A stretch of 64,000 bases of DNA from Methylophilales bacterium MBRSF5. GTDB taxonomy: Bacteria > Pseudomonadota > Gammaproteobacteria > Burkholderiales > Methylophilaceae. Location: NCBI GenBank assembly GCA_001044335.1, contig CP011001.1, positions 1,240,001 through 1,304,000 of the forward strand, in the 5' to 3' direction. Positions 1-8,364 of the stretch are shown here, one piece after another. Position numbers and translations under genes: made by a program. Below the pieces are notes generated by a model. The model saw nothing but the letters and a program-made list of their open reading frames with translations. It was not told where the DNA came from and did no database searches. Numbering within the stretch: position 1 is the first letter of the stretch; the number at the start of each line of letters is the position of its first letter.

Positions 1-492
1 CACAATTTTTAAATCCCCATTTTCCAATAACATCGCTACTTGATTGACCAAATCATCTGCTCCCGACTGGGATGGAATCTTATTCAGTTGATCTTGGATA
101 TTCTGTTTTTTATTTAAGATATCTTGTTGGATTTTTTGTGCATTTTTTTCGATGTTTTTAATTTCAGCTAACACCTTGGGAAGCTTTTGTTTACTTTTTT
201 TCACTTTCTCAGAGTATGTCTGATAACTACCCCAGCCGTTATTTGCAATAAAAAAGATAATAGCGCCTAGAACTATATATCCTACCGACCAGATGATCAT
301 CTTGTTCTGTGCAGCAAATTTGCGATATTTGATTGCTGAAAATTTTTGCTTACTCCCTAAATAGCGAACAGCCAATCTATTTTCAGCAAAATCATTAGCA
401 CTTACTTTATCTTGTGTAGATATCTCTTGAGCTTTGATCTCATCCAATAATTTTTGGGCTCTTTTTGATAGTTTTTTCTTAAAGATTGACAT
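1..492 (-). CDS. PilO-like pilus assembly protein (partial, C-terminus outside window)
   Basis: The 164 visible residues start at an ATG inside the TAATG overlap with the stop of the PilMN gene, so the two are translationally coupled. The protein has a basic cytoplasmic N-terminus of about 65 residues, one membrane segment (about 66-84, MIIWSVGYIVLGAIIFFIA) and then a Lys/Gln-rich stretch likely to form a coiled coil. That layout, directly after a PilN-type protein, fits PilO, which pairs with PilN in the inner-membrane alignment complex of type IV pili. The cytoplasmic N-terminus is longer than in classical PilO, and the ferredoxin-like C-terminal domain lies beyond the window. The identity rests on context and topology more than on sequence recognition. 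Confidence 0.6.
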   Translation of the reverse strand, partial: MSIFKKKLSKRAQKLLDEIKAQEISTQDKVSANDFAENRLAVRYLGSKQKFSAIKYRKFAAQNKMIIWSVGYIVLGAIIFFIANNGWGSYQTYSEKVKKSKQKLPKVLAEIKNIEKNAQKIQQDILNKKQNIQDQLNKIPSQSGADDLVNQVAMLLENGDLKIV

Positions 493-2117
493 TAGGTTTT
501 AATCACCCCCACCAATTCAAAAAAGTTCATCGAGCGATCTTTTCTTCTAAAGGAATCAATTTTAATATTTTCAAAATTGTTATCCTGCATAAATGTATTG
601 TAAAAACTATTGACGCTCATGACGTTCAGACTATTACCAAAAATTTGAAAGGTATTGTCTCTGATGATTACTCGATCCAATTCAACATCCTTAGGAATAT
701 CTCGAATTAACTTTTCAAACAGCTTCTGATTGGTTTGGCCATTCGAAAGGTCAGCGATAATTTCATACTCCGCCTCTTTTTGATTAATCTCTGCCTTACC
801 TGACTTGATTGCCTGTTTCAGCCTTTCTAATTTTTTTTCAGACACGACTAGCTGTTTTTCTTGCTGGTTACCTCCCATATTTAGAGTAAACAGGCTTGCG
901 CTAAAAATGAGTGCGCCGATGAGAAGCAGCCCAAATAAATAAAATCCTTTTTTGATTGCTGCCTCTTTTTCAAAGTTACTTTTGATGAAAGCAGCTTTTT
1001 CATGAAAGTTCATTATTGGAGCAGAGGTGACTTTATTCGGAATGGCAATTTCTGAAAAATATTTTAGCGAGTAATTGCCCAGTGCAGGAATAAATCTTGA
1101 ACCACCATAAAAATTGATATCTCCTTGGTCGTTACTCATGAATGAGTTTTTATCGAGAGGCTTTTGCACAGAGATATATTCAAACTGCTGGTTTATAGAT
1201 ATGATGTTAACAACCCTAAAATTCTCACGCAGTAAGCCAAAAAACGGCAATTCGTGGTCATAATCGCTGATAAAGTACATATTCTCAAACTTTAGAACTT
1301 TTGCCTCTTCTAAGAGATAATTTGTTGCTGTTTTTAGTGCGGTTGAGATTCGACCTACGACCTCATTCCAAAATGTTTTGTTTTCTTCATTAATTTCAGG
1401 AATATCATCTAACAATGACTCATCTAATTCATCAATATTCACTTGGGCGACGTCGACCTGCTCGGCATTGACATAAATGATTCGATTGTTGCCTTTACTT
1501 AGATGAAAAATCGCAAAAGGCCTCTCTCTTTGAACTCGGCTTAGGCGTGACTCAATAATTTTAATCAAAGCCTGATCCTCTGCGATATAACCCACTGGAT
1601 ATAGATTGGACTGTAGGGATAGATTTTGGTATAAGCGGGTCAATAATCGATCTACGGCAACATACATCAGATTTGAAGAATTTTCCTCGGCGTCAGTTGT
1701 AAGCAAACTCGAACGAATTTCCGCCAACTTCAAATCAGCCAAGTCTGGATCGTGTTCCTTCCAAAAATCATACGGGGTTGCCTTAGTCAGCGTATTAAAT
1801 TCTTTTTTATCGGCCTTTACATCCAGATTCATCGGAATGGTAATGCTCTTCATGCGGCTTTTTTGGTGGGGGATTATCCATGTGACTAACTCGCCCTCCA
1901 TTTTGTATTGCCTCACCATGCGGGAAATAAAAGAACTTAAAAACTCAATCTCAGGATTGATATTGTTTGGATCAATCACTTTCGGTAATTTCCACTCCAT
2001 GACCTTGGTCTGAACCTTGTATGGCTCTGCCGCATAACTCAGGTTAATCAGCAGTGATGAGTGAGTTAAACGCATTACCACACCAGGTTCTGATGGCAAG
2101 ATTTTTTTATCCGCCAT
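492..2117 (-). CDS. PilM-PilN fusion, type IV pilus inner-membrane platform protein
   Basis: This 541-aa protein has a large soluble N-terminal part (about 1-385) fitting the actin-like PilM/GspL cytoplasmic fold. A single membrane segment (391-412, starting GFYLFGLLLIGALIF) follows, then a charged coiled coil (about 417-450) and a PilN-like periplasmic domain to the end. In classical systems PilM is cytoplasmic and PilN is a separate bitopic protein whose N-terminal peptide binds it; GspL of type II secretion joins the two. The start overlaps the preceding small membrane-protein gene by 11 bases, and the stop overlaps the PilO-like start. The role would be linking the assembly ATPase and platform to the periplasmic alignment complex. 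The PilM half is assigned from topology and position, the PilN half with more confidence. Confidence 0.65.
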   Translation of the reverse strand: MADKKILPSEPGVVMRLTHSSLLINLSYAAEPYKVQTKVMEWKLPKVIDPNNINPEIEFLSSFISRMVRQYKMEGELVTWIIPHQKSRMKSITIPMNLDVKADKKEFNTLTKATPYDFWKEHDPDLADLKLAEIRSSLLTTDAEENSSNLMYVAVDRLLTRLYQNLSLQSNLYPVGYIAEDQALIKIIESRLSRVQRERPFAIFHLSKGNNRIIYVNAEQVDVAQVNIDELDESLLDDIPEINEENKTFWNEVVGRISTALKTATNYLLEEAKVLKFENMYFISDYDHELPFFGLLRENFRVVNIISINQQFEYISVQKPLDKNSFMSNDQGDINFYGGSRFIPALGNYSLKYFSEIAIPNKVTSAPIMNFHEKAAFIKSNFEKEAAIKKGFYLFGLLLIGALIFSASLFTLNMGGNQQEKQLVVSEKKLERLKQAIKSGKAEINQKEAEYEIIADLSNGQTNQKLFEKLIRDIPKDVELDRVIIRDNTFQIFGNSLNVMSVNSFYNTFMQDNNFENIKIDSFRRKDRSMNFFELVGVIKT

Positions 2118-2580
2118 AGGCTTCCTTTAACTCTAAAACTTTCTTATCGTGCTGCTCTTGATTGATGTGACTGCCATCCAACAATTCTTTTAGTGCTTTT
2201 AAGTCAAGCGTGAGCTCTCTTTTCTGCTTGCTCGTGAGGGGTGTTGCCTTAGCTGTTTTTTTGGGCTGACTAGCATCTACCTTTAAATCCAAGTCCAAAC
2301 CGGCCACACTTTTTTTAAATTTTTCAGTGTAGGCTTGATCTTCAGCCGATAGCGGTTTTACTTGGTTAGAAGATTGATTAGCCATCTTTTGTTTTGCCTG
2401 CTGAGGTTGTTTGGTATCTAATATTTGATTAGCTTTTTTTCTGCGAATGGACAGCATCAGCCACACCACAAGAAGCAATACCAAACCACCTAACAAAGGT
2501 ATGGTCAATGGATGAGAGATGATGTTTGCTTTTGATAGAACGGTTATGGTGTCATCGATTATTTTAAAAATAGCATCCAT
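2107..2580 (-). CDS. Small membrane protein with SHOCT-like C-terminus in pilus operon
   Basis: The 157 residues start with a short periplasmic segment, one membrane helix (about 26-45, TIPLLGGLVLLLVVWLMLSI) and then a basic, Gln-rich cytoplasmic linker. The final 30 residues (around LKALKELLDGSHINQEQHDKK) resemble the SHOCT motif, a short amphipathic C-terminal oligomerisation element. The gene sits between the secretin and the PilMN fusion and overlaps the latter by 11 bases, so it is probably a component of the same apparatus. No standard Pil, Msh or Gsp family is recognised. A scaffold or assembly-ATPase adaptor is possible but is only a guess. Confidence 0.6.
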   Translation of the reverse strand: MDAIFKIIDDTITVLSKANIISHPLTIPLLGGLVLLLVVWLMLSIRRKKANQILDTKQPQQAKQKMANQSSNQVKPLSAEDQAYTEKFKKSVAGLDLDLKVDASQPKKTAKATPLTSKQKRELTLDLKALKELLDGSHINQEQHDKKVLELKEAYGG

Positions 2581-2589
2581 TACAAATTC

Positions 2590-4746
2590 TTAGTACCTCG
2601 TCCTAGTGACTGTACGGTTGATATTCTCTTTAGTGATCACTGTAGGGTTAATGAACACCAAAAGCTCGGTCCCAGTGTCAGTTCTTCTCACCTCACCACC
2701 ACCGAGTAGCGCAACCAATGGCGATACTAATTTATTAAAGCCCAGTTTTGAGACAAACGGTAATCCCTGTGTGGTGTTGTTCTGGGTCTGCTGGAATAGT
2801 CCCGCCATCATGACTACCTCACCTGGTTCAATTTTTAATTTGGTTGTGATGTTGTTTGAGGTAGAAGCAGCAGTCGGTGACGCAGAATCATATGTCTCCT
2901 CAACAAAATTAAAATCTAGGTCAATGACATCGTTGTGCTTGTTGATGTTCGGAGTTACTGTGAGTTTTAACGGCGCGTCGTACTCATCAATTTGGTTATT
3001 GGATGTGTTCGTAGTAGCAGAGTTGGTAGTCGTCGTTGATCGTTGTGCTCTAAATGTTCTTGTTTTATCGACCACACCCTCTTCACCATCTCGGACTAGA
3101 ATAACGGGGTTTGATATTTTTTTACCCAATGAGTTTGTTTCAATCATGTTCACCAGAGCTGTAATTTGATTTCGTGAACCTAACCTCGTGCTGGCAGTGA
3201 TACCGCCCTCTGCAGTCGCACTGGCAAAATCAAGTAGACCTGCAGTAAAGCTATACAAGCCGGAGCCGCCATCCCCTGCAGGAGTAGCATTTGTACTCAT
3301 TGTGTTTGATGTGAAGCGTGACTCTAACTCATTCTTCCAGTCCGAGTTCACTTCCAAGATGAAGGTCTCGATCATGGCCTGCTTTACCGGCTGATCTTGA
3401 TCGACCAAGAATTTTTCAACCAACTGAATATCAAGAATGCTACCAGACGCTACGATGCCGAAGTCGTCAGCTACAAAATCGACACAGCCGAGTACAGAAT
3501 CGGCCTGCAAATCATTAGCCTCTTCGATGAGTTCTGCCGCGGATTGATCAATCGCCGCAAAATCGTTGTTGGAGTTTCCTGCAACTAAGTCATCGATCAC
3601 CACCGAATCTCCGGTGACTGTGTTTGGGACATTGTCATTCATTGTAGCCCCTCCTTCGAGGATGGTCTCAGTCTCTAACTCACCGTCGTCATTCGTTGAT
3701 GTTTCCGTCACCGTACAGTCATTAAACACTGAGAAGGCTTGTAATTTTGTGAACATGGCATCCGGGGTATCGTTATACACACTAAACTTCTCAATGACAC
3801 GCTCGTTACCATTTTTGATATCGTCCTCAAAAATTGTCACTGTCGGTGTTTTAACGAAATCAGATTCTTCTGCCCTTTTGATTAAGGTTGTTCGGTAATA
3901 ACTTCCCAGCTCTCTTTGTTTCACCACATTTTCTCTGGTTTTCTCGACCAGGATAAGTCGATTCACAATTTTTCGCCCGTAATTTGTTTTCACAAATTGA
4001 TCGACCTTTAACACTTCCTCGATGGTGGCATCGGATCCCTCAAGTTGTTGAGCAACCTCCTCAATCAGATCCAAGTCCTTTTCCACCTCAAAAGGGTTGA
4101 GGGCGATGGCATTGATTACGGGGTTAAATTTTTGATTCTCAGGGAATGCTGTTTTCAGGTGCAAGGTTTTGTAATCCATGGAGAAATACATGACCAGATT
4201 ATTTTCTTCTGCAATATTTCTGATGATTTCAAAACTGGTTCCTTTATATCGACCCTCGATATCAGTCTCGTCGACTTTCAATTTCAAACCTGTATTTTTC
4301 AGCAGCTGCTTCACAATCGAACTCAGCTGTGTTTCGGTCACGTTGACTGTTTTTTGTTTGGCTAATTTTTTATAAACTTGTGTGATTTTCTTAAAATTCT
4401 GAATCTCGCCGATCAGGTCATTGGTGTCTTCGTTGAAGTCAGTATTCTGATACTGGTTCTCACTCTCACGCAACTTTCCGATCAAATCATTTGGGAGGTT
4501 TGCATTGGACTGCACCAGGTATTCAAGGAAGTTATTGTTTTCAAAACTGTTTGGACCGTATGAGAATTGCATTAACTCACGGCGTTGTTTTAATGGTTTT
4601 TTTTCTGTTTCGAACTCTTGGTTGAATTTTTCTGCGCGCTCAATGAACTGATCCATCGTTTTTTGAGCTACTTCTTTTTGACGGTCAATATTGCTAGCGC
4701 ATCCGGCTATCGATAAAAGTGCGGCGAGCAATACTGTTTTTTTCAT
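2590..4746 (-). CDS. Secretin, outer-membrane lipoprotein pore of the pilus system (PilQ/MshL/PilN-type)
   Basis: The chosen ATG at 4746 follows an AGGGAAT ribosome site and opens a lipoprotein signal (MKKTVLLAALLSIAGC, lipidated Cys at 16), giving 718 aa. A longer reading to 4824 only adds an unlikely hydrophobic extension. An STN/secretin-N0-like region (about residues 140-205) precedes N-domains with a long acidic Asn/Asp/Thr-rich insert (about 330-430). The C-terminal 250 residues form the secretin core, with the typical GEVVMMAGLFQ and GLPFVSKLGF motifs and a terminal TELLVFINP strand. It would form the gated ring through which the pilus crosses the outer membrane. Lipidation recalls MshL and type IVb PilN secretins rather than classical PilQ. 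It is larger than most of those, because of the insert. Confidence 0.88.
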   Translation of the reverse strand: MKKTVLLAALLSIAGCASNIDRQKEVAQKTMDQFIERAEKFNQEFETEKKPLKQRRELMQFSYGPNSFENNNFLEYLVQSNANLPNDLIGKLRESENQYQNTDFNEDTNDLIGEIQNFKKITQVYKKLAKQKTVNVTETQLSSIVKQLLKNTGLKLKVDETDIEGRYKGTSFEIIRNIAEENNLVMYFSMDYKTLHLKTAFPENQKFNPVINAIALNPFEVEKDLDLIEEVAQQLEGSDATIEEVLKVDQFVKTNYGRKIVNRLILVEKTRENVVKQRELGSYYRTTLIKRAEESDFVKTPTVTIFEDDIKNGNERVIEKFSVYNDTPDAMFTKLQAFSVFNDCTVTETSTNDDGELETETILEGGATMNDNVPNTVTGDSVVIDDLVAGNSNNDFAAIDQSAAELIEEANDLQADSVLGCVDFVADDFGIVASGSILDIQLVEKFLVDQDQPVKQAMIETFILEVNSDWKNELESRFTSNTMSTNATPAGDGGSGLYSFTAGLLDFASATAEGGITASTRLGSRNQITALVNMIETNSLGKKISNPVILVRDGEEGVVDKTRTFRAQRSTTTTNSATTNTSNNQIDEYDAPLKLTVTPNINKHNDVIDLDFNFVEETYDSASPTAASTSNNITTKLKIEPGEVVMMAGLFQQTQNNTTQGLPFVSKLGFNKLVSPLVALLGGGEVRRTDTGTELLVFINPTVITKENINRTVTRTRY

Positions 4747-4838
4747 TAATTCCCTAGAATTATGCACTATTGATATTAACTTTATAATATCAAAATATAG
4801 GTAAATCAACAAGAAAAAATACAATATTTAGTGATTTT

Positions 4839-5588
4839 TTAAAAAATAATAAATAATTGATTTAATTGGATAAAAATCGACGAGAGAATAATAAATGGGC
4901 CATAGGCAATTTTTGTCGGGATCGTTTTATTTTTTAGGTATAAAAAAGCCATAAAAATGATCGCTATCCAGGAGGATAAGACCACTCCCTGCAAGACAAG
5001 TAATGGACCAAACCACGCGCCCATCATGGCGAGGAGGAACTTATCCCCATCACCTAGACCTTGTTTTTTTCTAAAAAATTGAAAGAGCCAATTGGTGACA
5101 AATAGCAATATAAATCCCAATAAGGCGCCATAAAAATGCAGCACTAATTGATCCAAGTAAAATCCATAACCCAAACCAACACCAATACCGGTCAGCATCA
5201 TGGGTAGATAAAGCTGCTGATACTCCATGTCCGTCAAAAAAAGATGCAGGGCTATGCTCAAAAAAACTAAATAAAAAATAAATTCCGTTTTATCAGAAAA
5301 TATTTGCATGTTTGTGAATAACACTAAAAAAATTATTCCTAATAACACCTCAGTTAAAAAATATCGAATCGAGATTTTTTGTTGTTTCTTGCATCCACAA
5401 TGACCCCGTTGTTTTAACCATGACAAGACTGGGAATAATTGATTAAATTTTAAAGGAGTATCACAGGCACGGCATCGAGAGGGGTTCATAATAGACTCTT
5501 CACCACCGAGACGCATCGCCCAGGCATTCACGAAACTGGCTATAGATGCGCCTAGAAAAAACATGATTGTCTGATAAAATAATTCCAT
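4839..5588 (-). CDS. pilD: Prepilin leader peptidase / N-methyltransferase
   Basis: This 249-aa polytopic membrane protein cleaves prepilin leaders after the conserved Gly and methylates the new N-terminus. It has the N-terminal four-cysteine zinc motif (CRAC ... HCGC) in a cytoplasmic loop. Both catalytic Asp motifs of the GxGD aspartyl protease family are present: FLTDMEY and GLGDGDKFLL. The ATG at 5588 is preferred; a TTG at 5606 would add six residues. The gene is divergent from a prepilin gene and lies just upstream of the secretin on the same strand, so it is probably the first gene of the assembly operon. The family assignment is firm. Confidence 0.93.
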   Translation of the reverse strand: MELFYQTIMFFLGASIASFVNAWAMRLGGEESIMNPSRCRACDTPLKFNQLFPVLSWLKQRGHCGCKKQQKISIRYFLTEVLLGIIFLVLFTNMQIFSDKTEFIFYLVFLSIALHLFLTDMEYQQLYLPMMLTGIGVGLGYGFYLDQLVLHFYGALLGFILLFVTNWLFQFFRKKQGLGDGDKFLLAMMGAWFGPLLVLQGVVLSSWIAIIFMAFLYLKNKTIPTKIAYGPFIILSSIFIQLNQLFIIF

Positions 5589-5640
5589 GATGATTTCTTT
5601 TTTCAAAAGTCATAGTACATCATCTCGGTCGGATAAAACA

Positions 5641-6771
5641 ATGCAAAGTGGATTCTCGCTCCCTGAGTTAATTACGTATGCTGGACTGGCGGGTATTGTT
5701 GGACTGTTTATGTGGAGCATGATGAACAACTTCACTACAAAACAAAATAACATAGAAGAGCTCAACAAAATTCTGACTGAAAAAAATTTCACTGTTCAAA
5801 AAATTTCAAGATTACTGGCAAAATCTGAGGCTAACCCCAGGGCTTATGATGGATCTAATACCGTCACTTTTACCATCGGAGATTTAAACTTTACCAACCA
5901 AGATGGAAAGTGTATGGGGTTTAACGATGTGGTCAACGACCAATTCATCCGCCAGTCCCTATGGCTGGGTTTCGAGGAGGCTAGCGGTCCTCATGCAGTC
6001 TATCATGGGGTTGGCATTGGATGCGAAGATGACATGCCGGACAGTGTTATAAAAATATCAGATCCAATTTATGTCAAAAAAGATACTACACGAGCTTGGT
6101 TTATTTCGGACAACCAAACCGTCCAATTTAATCTGAAACCCCGAGGAAGATTGATCGGAAAAACTAATTCTAACTTAGATCTTGATATCAATGCCTCACA
6201 AACCGTGATTAAGTACAACAAGATTCAGGATATCGGTTGCCGTATCGCAAGCCCAAATCAGAGTTGGTTTAATGGATTGCCAAGCAATTATCGATACGCC
6301 TTTATTGCTTTTACAAGTAATTACAACAATGATCGAGACCGTCTCACACTCACCGGGGTCAATTGTGCAGGGAATAATTCGACATCCATTGGTGGCGTCA
6401 GCGTGAACTGTCTTTTCTGTCATGCAGGTTCCACCAGTGCCAAGTGTCCGCAAACTGAGCATAATATTGATGCCGATCACCGAGCGAGAGGTTTTTTACA
6501 TTTAGATGCCGGAGCCGAAAGAACTTCGACCCAGTGGCAAGCCATTCTAAATGAGCTGGAGTATGTCCCTCGATGTGTCGAGGCGGATGGATGCACACCA
6601 CCTATTGTGATTAACCCTGGTTCAGAAATTGATTCTAAAAGATTGATCACTATTTTATTATCAAACAATCAAAGCATCCTTGAGCACGACGAGAATTTAG
6701 GTACCGGCCAGGGAAGTTTTATACTTAACCTACATCGATTATCGCAGTCTTGTACTCATGAAAATTTTTAA
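5641..6771 (+). CDS. Type IV prepilin-like protein (PilW-like minor pilin)
   Basis: From the ATG at 5641 the protein is 376 aa with a four-residue leader and a class III signal: MQSG then FSLPELITYAG, with Glu at mature position 5 followed by a hydrophobic helix. An in-frame ATG at 5587 would give a 22-residue leader of type IVb style. That start would overlap the divergent pilD start, so the shorter form is favoured but not proven. The rest is a large soluble domain with about a dozen Cys, including a CLFCHAG cluster, and no domain I recognise. It overlaps the next pilin-like gene by 14 bases, indicating co-translation. By position and size it resembles PilW-type minor pilins that prime or cap the fibre. 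Confidence 0.75.
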   Translation: MQSGFSLPELITYAGLAGIVGLFMWSMMNNFTTKQNNIEELNKILTEKNFTVQKISRLLAKSEANPRAYDGSNTVTFTIGDLNFTNQDGKCMGFNDVVNDQFIRQSLWLGFEEASGPHAVYHGVGIGCEDDMPDSVIKISDPIYVKKDTTRAWFISDNQTVQFNLKPRGRLIGKTNSNLDLDINASQTVIKYNKIQDIGCRIASPNQSWFNGLPSNYRYAFIAFTSNYNNDRDRLTLTGVNCAGNNSTSIGGVSVNCLFCHAGSTSAKCPQTEHNIDADHRARGFLHLDAGAERTSTQWQAILNELEYVPRCVEADGCTPPIVINPGSEIDSKRLITILLSNNQSILEHDENLGTGQGSFILNLHRLSQSCTHENF

Positions 6772-8362
6772 AGTTAAATTAAAATCTGGTTATATGCTGC
6801 CTGCAGCCATGGCGATGGTCACAATCATGGTCATTATCACTACCAGCTTACTCAATAATTCAGATTTTGCTATTATTAGCGAATACAAAGAAGATAATCG
6901 GATAAAATCAAATAACCTGGCAAGAACTGGTTTGGAGAATATTACTTTCTTGCTTCGAAACCTGGCCTCACAATCAGAAAACATGGAAACGCTCTGTGCC
7001 TATATCCCTAGGGTGGCTGGGATAGGCAACTGTGACAGCACCGTCAACACCATGCAACCCGCAGTGGCTGATTTTGCAACGGATCCATTTTCTAATTGGA
7101 TTCAGCTAGCCACAGAAACAGATTTCGACAATCTCACGGATGATGAAAGTGATGCCAATAGATGCGGTATTAGCGGAAGTTATACCGGTAGAGATTCTTG
7201 GCCTGCGGACCTGATTAGAAATCTTGCGACCACATTCTATATTCCTGGCAGTGATGCACCAGGTGGCGGTAACATTTCAAGATCACAAGCACTCCTACAA
7301 TCAATTAATCTAGGTATTATTCCTGATGATCAGCTAGATCCAGCAAACGGGGGTTTTACACTTGAAGCTTGGACCTATTTAACTGATGACGATTATCTTC
7401 CAAATGCTTTTTGGCCAAGACTTTTTGACCTAGGCAACCCATCGACTCCTAATACAGACAATTCAAATATCGTATTAGCTTGGAGAGGAAACACCAGCCG
7501 TCTAAGTTTTCAGTACTACAAACCAACGGGTGATTCATCTGGAAGGCCCTCAGGCTACAATCGAAGTCGAGCAATGATCGGCTTTACTGGTGACGAGGGT
7601 ATTCTTTTTCCAGCAAGAATTTGGGTGCATGCCTTTGTTACCGTTGATAGCGACATGATCCGCATGGGCATCACTTGCAATAATGACACCATGGCACTAG
7701 GCGTCAACGATACCTGGCTGGCATCTGACGGGCCCAATACTTCTGCCAATGCCAGAACATCCCTGCCCAGTGAGTGTAATAATGGAAGTCCTGTCATTCT
7801 TGAATTTGCCAATCCAACGGGTGACCTCAACAATCGGAGTATAGTTCCTACTGGGGTTGATACAAACGGCTGGACCACGTGGACTGAAAATCCAACGCGT
7901 CCCAATAACGGTGTTCCATATACATCTAATTTTTTAGGTCGAAGTAACTGGGAACAGGATTCATTTACCCAAGGTTATTTCCATAATGCACGCATTTGGC
8001 AAAGAGCATTAACTGAGGAGGAAATACAGGACAATATTGAAAATGATTTAAATGGCATTCCCATCACACTCTCATCACCCGGAGGCAGTTCGGCTATTTT
8101 ATCCAATCCTTTTTTGAAGCGCAGCACCCGTATGTCTCCGCGCTATGATCATGGCAGTCACTTTTTGAGGTACTTTACCGTCATGGACAATGAGACCCCG
8201 AACAACATTGCAAATTCAGCTTTTCCTTATACCTTTCGGGTGATGAGTTGTGCTTGGTCTAAGGCAGACCGCACCCAATCCATAGCCACCTTTTCATCGA
8301 CACTGCGATATGGAGTCACCGAAGATGGAAGGGGAATCATCACCAACGTTAAACGTTACTAA
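6758..8362 (+). CDS. PilX/GspK-like pilin with LamG (concanavalin-like) domain
   Basis: This 534-aa protein starts with a short basic leader and a hydrophobic helix (about 12-31, GYMLPAAMAMVTIMVIITTS). The residue expected at mature position 5 is Ala rather than Glu, as in the GspK/PilX class of tip subunits. Residues of about 198-430 look like a LamG_3/concanavalin fold: a GFTLEAWTYL opening strand and a closing ARIWQRALTEEEI signature. The domain suggests glycan or surface binding. It overlaps the upstream prepilin by 14 bases and is convergent with another lectin-like prepilin, with 2 bases between stops. Ligand and surface exposure are inference. Confidence 0.75.
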   Translation: MKIFKVKLKSGYMLPAAMAMVTIMVIITTSLLNNSDFAIISEYKEDNRIKSNNLARTGLENITFLLRNLASQSENMETLCAYIPRVAGIGNCDSTVNTMQPAVADFATDPFSNWIQLATETDFDNLTDDESDANRCGISGSYTGRDSWPADLIRNLATTFYIPGSDAPGGGNISRSQALLQSINLGIIPDDQLDPANGGFTLEAWTYLTDDDYLPNAFWPRLFDLGNPSTPNTDNSNIVLAWRGNTSRLSFQYYKPTGDSSGRPSGYNRSRAMIGFTGDEGILFPARIWVHAFVTVDSDMIRMGITCNNDTMALGVNDTWLASDGPNTSANARTSLPSECNNGSPVILEFANPTGDLNNRSIVPTGVDTNGWTTWTENPTRPNNGVPYTSNFLGRSNWEQDSFTQGYFHNARIWQRALTEEEIQDNIENDLNGIPITLSSPGGSSAILSNPFLKRSTRMSPRYDHGSHFLRYFTVMDNETPNNIANSAFPYTFRVMSCAWSKADRTQSIATFSSTLRYGVTEDGRGIITNVKRY

Positions 8363-8364
8363 AT

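Noticed and set aside
1606-4563. Several plus-strand frames of 60-187 codons opposite the pilus genes
   Set aside because: They are shadows of the minus-strand PilMN and secretin genes, which have clear domain structure.
4747-4824. N-terminal extension of the secretin
   Set aside because: It would place a hydrophobic stretch before a clear lipoprotein signal that has its own ribosome site at 4746.
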